Shown here one piece after another: positions 60,988 to 64,000 of a stretch of 64,000 nucleotides of DNA. Source of the stretch: Heliopora coerulea (Eukaryota > Cnidaria > Anthozoa > Scleralcyonacea > Helioporidae); NCBI GenBank assembly GCA_030142905.1, contig JASJOG010000068.1, positions 1,146,001 through 1,210,000 of the forward strand, read 5' to 3'. Position 1 is the first letter of the stretch. Every line of letters starts with the position of its first letter. Position numbers and translations under genes: made by a program. The notes under the pieces were generated by a model. The model did not search any database. It was not told the origin of the DNA and was given only the letters and a program-made list of their open reading frames with translations.

Positions 60988-61284
60988 GTTAAATTTGCCT
61001 AAACGTCTAATACGGAAGGAATGAAGGACGAAGAAACCCTGCATAACGCAACATAACAACACAACTCGTCGCAGTTGGGCCATGAGAATGACGGAAGTAA
61101 ACAAGAAACTTAAAATGAACCAGGCAATTTTGACGAGAGTGCACACTCTGTATTAGACTTCATACCAGGTCTTTCGAGAAAACTGTAGCGACTCCTTGAT
61201 TACAACCTGTTGTGGCAGATATGATGTGACGGTGGTATGCCTGAACCACATACACCTTCGAGAATGACTGCCTATTCGGAACTG

Positions 61285-61490
61285 ACCGTGTCAAAGGCTG
61301 TTTACACGTGTGATTTTGCACGTTGCCATTGTCATCCTGTGTATGTAATAAACTCATGACAGTTAATGATGCAAGATATCCGCTCATGATTCGCTGTAGT
61401 TTGTCCCCGACGCTCTCGTCAGTCAAACACATACTTCAAGATGCCAATCGCAAGGCACAAAATCGCGCGTGTAAACAGCCCTTCAGAGTG
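61285..61490. mobile_element. foldback element
   Basis: Imperfect inverted arms of about 55 bp: one with GGCTGTTTACACGTGTGATT and GCCATTGTCATC (from about 61298), the other with GATGCCAATCGC and GCGCGTGTAAACAGCC (61439-61485). It is non-coding and could be a MITE. Confidence 0.5.
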
Positions 61491-62874
61491 CGTCGGACGA
61501 TCTGTTTTGTCTGTGTTGTATCAGTTTGGCAAGACAAAACAACATACGTACGTTCTCCACGGGATTGCTGCACTCTTAGGAAGAGTTTATCGTTGCAAAG
61601 AAGCTACAGCTTTAACTTTAAGTAAACTTTAACTAAAGTAGGTAAACTACAACTTTAACTAAAGCAGGTAAATCATCACTGATCCATTCTGCAGCCATCA
61701 AGTGGCCATAATTAGTCGCTATATTTTCTGAATAGATCTGACGGTGGCCTGACACAGAACGGTCGTTTCTACGCGTGCATGTATCCAATCGTACACGGGA
61801 AATAACGGAATAATTATAAGAGAACAACACTGCACAATGTAAACTCGTAATTTCATCCTAAGTATATGTATTTATTCCAAGACACTGCGCAGTGCCGGTC
61901 CTGGCCACTCTGGGATTTTAAACAAAACTCTTTTGGGGGTGGGGGCCTCTGTGAACCATTTCATGCACATTCTGCGGCGGGTGAGACACAGAGTCCTGCG
62001 CCCGTGCATCGCATACGAGGGTCCTACATAATTTGCATACCGTGTGTACAGGCAGGACCGGTAGTGACAATGTGCAATACAGCAGTGGGAAATATGTTGC
62101 TGGGAGGCCTTAGGCGGCCTGGAGACAGCCTCGACAAAAACCAAGGGCCAACCTAACCAGTGGAGTAATGACATCAGTCAGTGCTCCCAAATTAGACATT
62201 CTATAATTCCAGACGTGGAAGATGGTAAATTAAGTGTTTGAAACGCAACCTCCAAATCCATTCTAAATATTCCCCCTGAAATGTACCAAGGCTTCCTCAA
62301 GGTCCTCTCCAGATACTTCCCAGTGACACAGCTGTAACACTGCCAGTTAGCAAGGGTATTCGAATCTAGCTTATAGTTCCTTAGTCACTTCTCTGTTTCC
62401 ATGAAACACAGGGAAATTACTTGTAGAAATGAAAGTAAGGGGGATTAATACTGAACTTAAATAGGAAATTGTCATAGAAGTCGTACGTTATATATTATGA
62501 GGACAAGGCCCTGCAGTTGCACGACTCGTGATTTTAATTGTAAATATAACAGCAGATATGTAGAATTATCAACCTAAATAAAAATCCAGCAGGAAAGGAC
62601 AAACAACACAACTGCAAGAACTGTGTTTGTAAGTGTAGTCGCATAGAGCATAAAACTATCTCGCTGATTCTCTTATGAAATACAAAGAAATTTTGGAAGC
62701 TGTCTCTTACTTAGAAGAGCGTTTTTGTTCGAATTACCTTATCCTATGATGGATTCTTTTATGGCCTTTTCTATCCATGCATACATATGCCAAACAATCG
62801 AAGCTGGAATATATTGTGATTCAGTCACTCAACCTTTAACTCAGTACTGGAATGGCCTATATACCAGCTACTTT

Positions 62875-63055
62875 AAGCCTGGTATTCACTAGTGACATAA
62901 GCATAAGCATAACGACATACGCCAGCGCAGTGGGTACTTCATGGTTGGTTAATCCCTTTGTGTTGGTGAAGCACAAATAGTTCAGTTGACCATGAAGTGC
63001 TCACTGCGCTTCTTTACGTCGTTACGCTTATGTCTCTAGTGAAAACCAGACCTTA
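62875..63055. mobile_element. foldback MITE
   Basis: About 180 bp with inverted arms 62875-62945 and 62989-63055: AAGCCTGGTATTCACTAGTG with CACTAGAG-like GAAAACCAGACCTT, GACATAAGC with GCTTATGTC, and GTACTTCATGGT with ACCATGAAGTGC. No coding capacity. The long arms and short loop suit a non-autonomous DNA transposon. Confidence 0.65.
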
Positions 63056-63799
63056 CACCCAACGGACATCCACAAACAGCCTTGACGTTTCCAATTGATC
63101 GTAATGAACGATCAGCAAATTATTCCAGTGAGTTACGTTTGTTTTCTCGACCAAGAGACCTGCCGGTCATTCAAACTAAGATTTTCAACGCTGCCAGAGC
63201 TCGCGTGAAAAGTAGTAGAAAAGCTCAACTAAGTTTCAAGGAAGTCCACTGTCGATCCAGATGTCAAATCAGTTAACTTAGTCATCCCGTATTAGGGCTA
63301 AATGTCCATAACTATAACGAGCAGCTCGTATAAATACATAGCCGAACATGCAAATCTATGATCGCTGGTGTTTCTCTAAAGAGCTCAGATTATCTAAAGT
63401 CTGTTGCGGTTGATGTCATGATAGAACGATCTGTCACTTGCTTTATCCAGCAAAATTCAACCCGGTATGAGTCCTATCGTCATCGCGAATCCTCTAAGGA
63501 AAGCATTTTACATCAATACATGACGACTGCAAATGTATTATGGTTTACGTTGCCCTACTTGCTTTGCCGTTGCCATGCAGTTGGCTGGTAAAACCCAGTG
63601 AAACAAAGAGACAAAATGTCAAACAGGTATTATGAATAGATAATGAGTTCTCTTTCAAAATGTGGCCATGAGTCGAGTTAAACACACCAAAACTATTTTC
63701 AAAAGCCCTGGTACCACGCACTCCGTATTCCAAAACGGCTAGGAATGTAGCAGTGTCGGTAAAGCCTTCGTACGGAAGTCAAAATATCCTGGAGTTGAT

Positions 63800-63860
63800 A
63801 TGAAAAACCACTGTCAGGTTGTCCTGTTGCTGGCAATGGCAGTATGGAAGATACATCTAG
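63800..63860 (+). CDS. RTK-C (partial): probable signal-peptide exon of a third array member
   Basis: The ATG opens a 61-nt reading frame: polar start (MKNHCQ), hydrophobic core (VVLLLAMAV), then a GTAAGG donor in phase 1. The size, signal-peptide character and phase equal exon 1 of RTK-A (67 nt) and RTK-B (76 nt), and it lies about 2.8 kb after RTK-B in the same direction. No downstream exon is inside the window, so identity as an RTK is inference; it could be another secreted or membrane protein. Confidence 0.55.
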
Positions 63861-63884
63861 GTAAGGCAAGTTTCTGTTCTTACA

Positions 63885-63925
63885 CAATGACTTATATATA
63901 CGTATATATACATATATATATGTTA
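63885..63925. repeat. (TA)n-rich run
   Basis: Short TATA/CGTATATA run just after the RTK-C donor. Confidence 0.6.
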
Positions 63926-64000
63926 GAGAAGGAAGAAGTTTTAAGGATAGTTCTGGAAATCGGGAATATTATGTTAATTACGATTTTGATTGTGACTCCA

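Larger units (their letters stand above)
60988..63799. other. intergenic region between RTK-B and probable RTK-C
   Basis: No convincing gene. It holds two foldback elements (61.29-61.49 and 62.88-63.05 kb). Other short open frames lack family motifs. RTK-C promoter sequence should be here but cannot be identified. Confidence 0.5.

Overview
This window comes from an animal genome, most probably an anthozoan cnidarian such as a stony coral. The genes have many exons separated by AT-rich, repeat-filled introns. They encode metazoan-type receptor tyrosine kinases (RTKs), and the repeats (Penelope-like elements with hammerhead ribozymes, an R2/NeSL-like retrotransposon, small palindromic MITEs) are of kinds common in cnidarians. 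The species assignment is inference.

Two complete RTK genes lie head to tail on the + strand, and the first exon of a probable third lies at the right edge. RTK-A (12228..35742) can be assembled into 26 exons that close to an open frame of 1589 aa. Its order is signal peptide, an unrecognised N-terminal domain of about 170 aa, 14 cysteine-rich GCC2/GCC3 (ephrin-receptor-like) modules with one module per exon, one transmembrane helix, a kinase domain with all catalytic motifs, and a 253-aa acidic, tyrosine-poor tail. RTK-B (41859..60959) assembles into 15 exons and 863 aa with the same plan but only three modules. Kinase exon sizes (123, 71, 41 and 100 nt) and intron phases match between the two, so they are tandem duplicates. 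A signal-peptide exon at 63800..63860 with the same phase-1 donor suggests the array continues.

Layout: 1-12.2 kb is intergenic with LINE pieces, a tRNA-derived SINE and simple repeats. 12.2-35.7 kb is RTK-A. 35.7-41.8 kb is intergenic. 41.9-61.0 kb is RTK-B. 61.0-63.8 kb is intergenic with two foldback elements. 63.8 kb starts the probable RTK-C.

The introns hold the most unusual material. Intron 8 of RTK-B contains a nearly perfect 2.95-kb palindrome made of two 5'-truncated Penelope-like elements (RT YRDD motif plus GIY-YIG endonuclease) joined through a 27-bp spacer. Hammerhead ribozyme folds can be drawn by hand in each arm, at two further places beside it, and at 27.55 kb. Smaller inverted pairs of Penelope-like ends occur at 28.3, 30.9, 36.3 and 50.9 kb, so the same head-to-head architecture recurs. 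Intron 10 of RTK-B holds a decayed REL-endonuclease non-LTR retrotransposon with Myb-like N-terminal repeats. A roughly 100-bp MITE-like family is present in five copies, two of them in the corresponding second introns of RTK-A and RTK-B.
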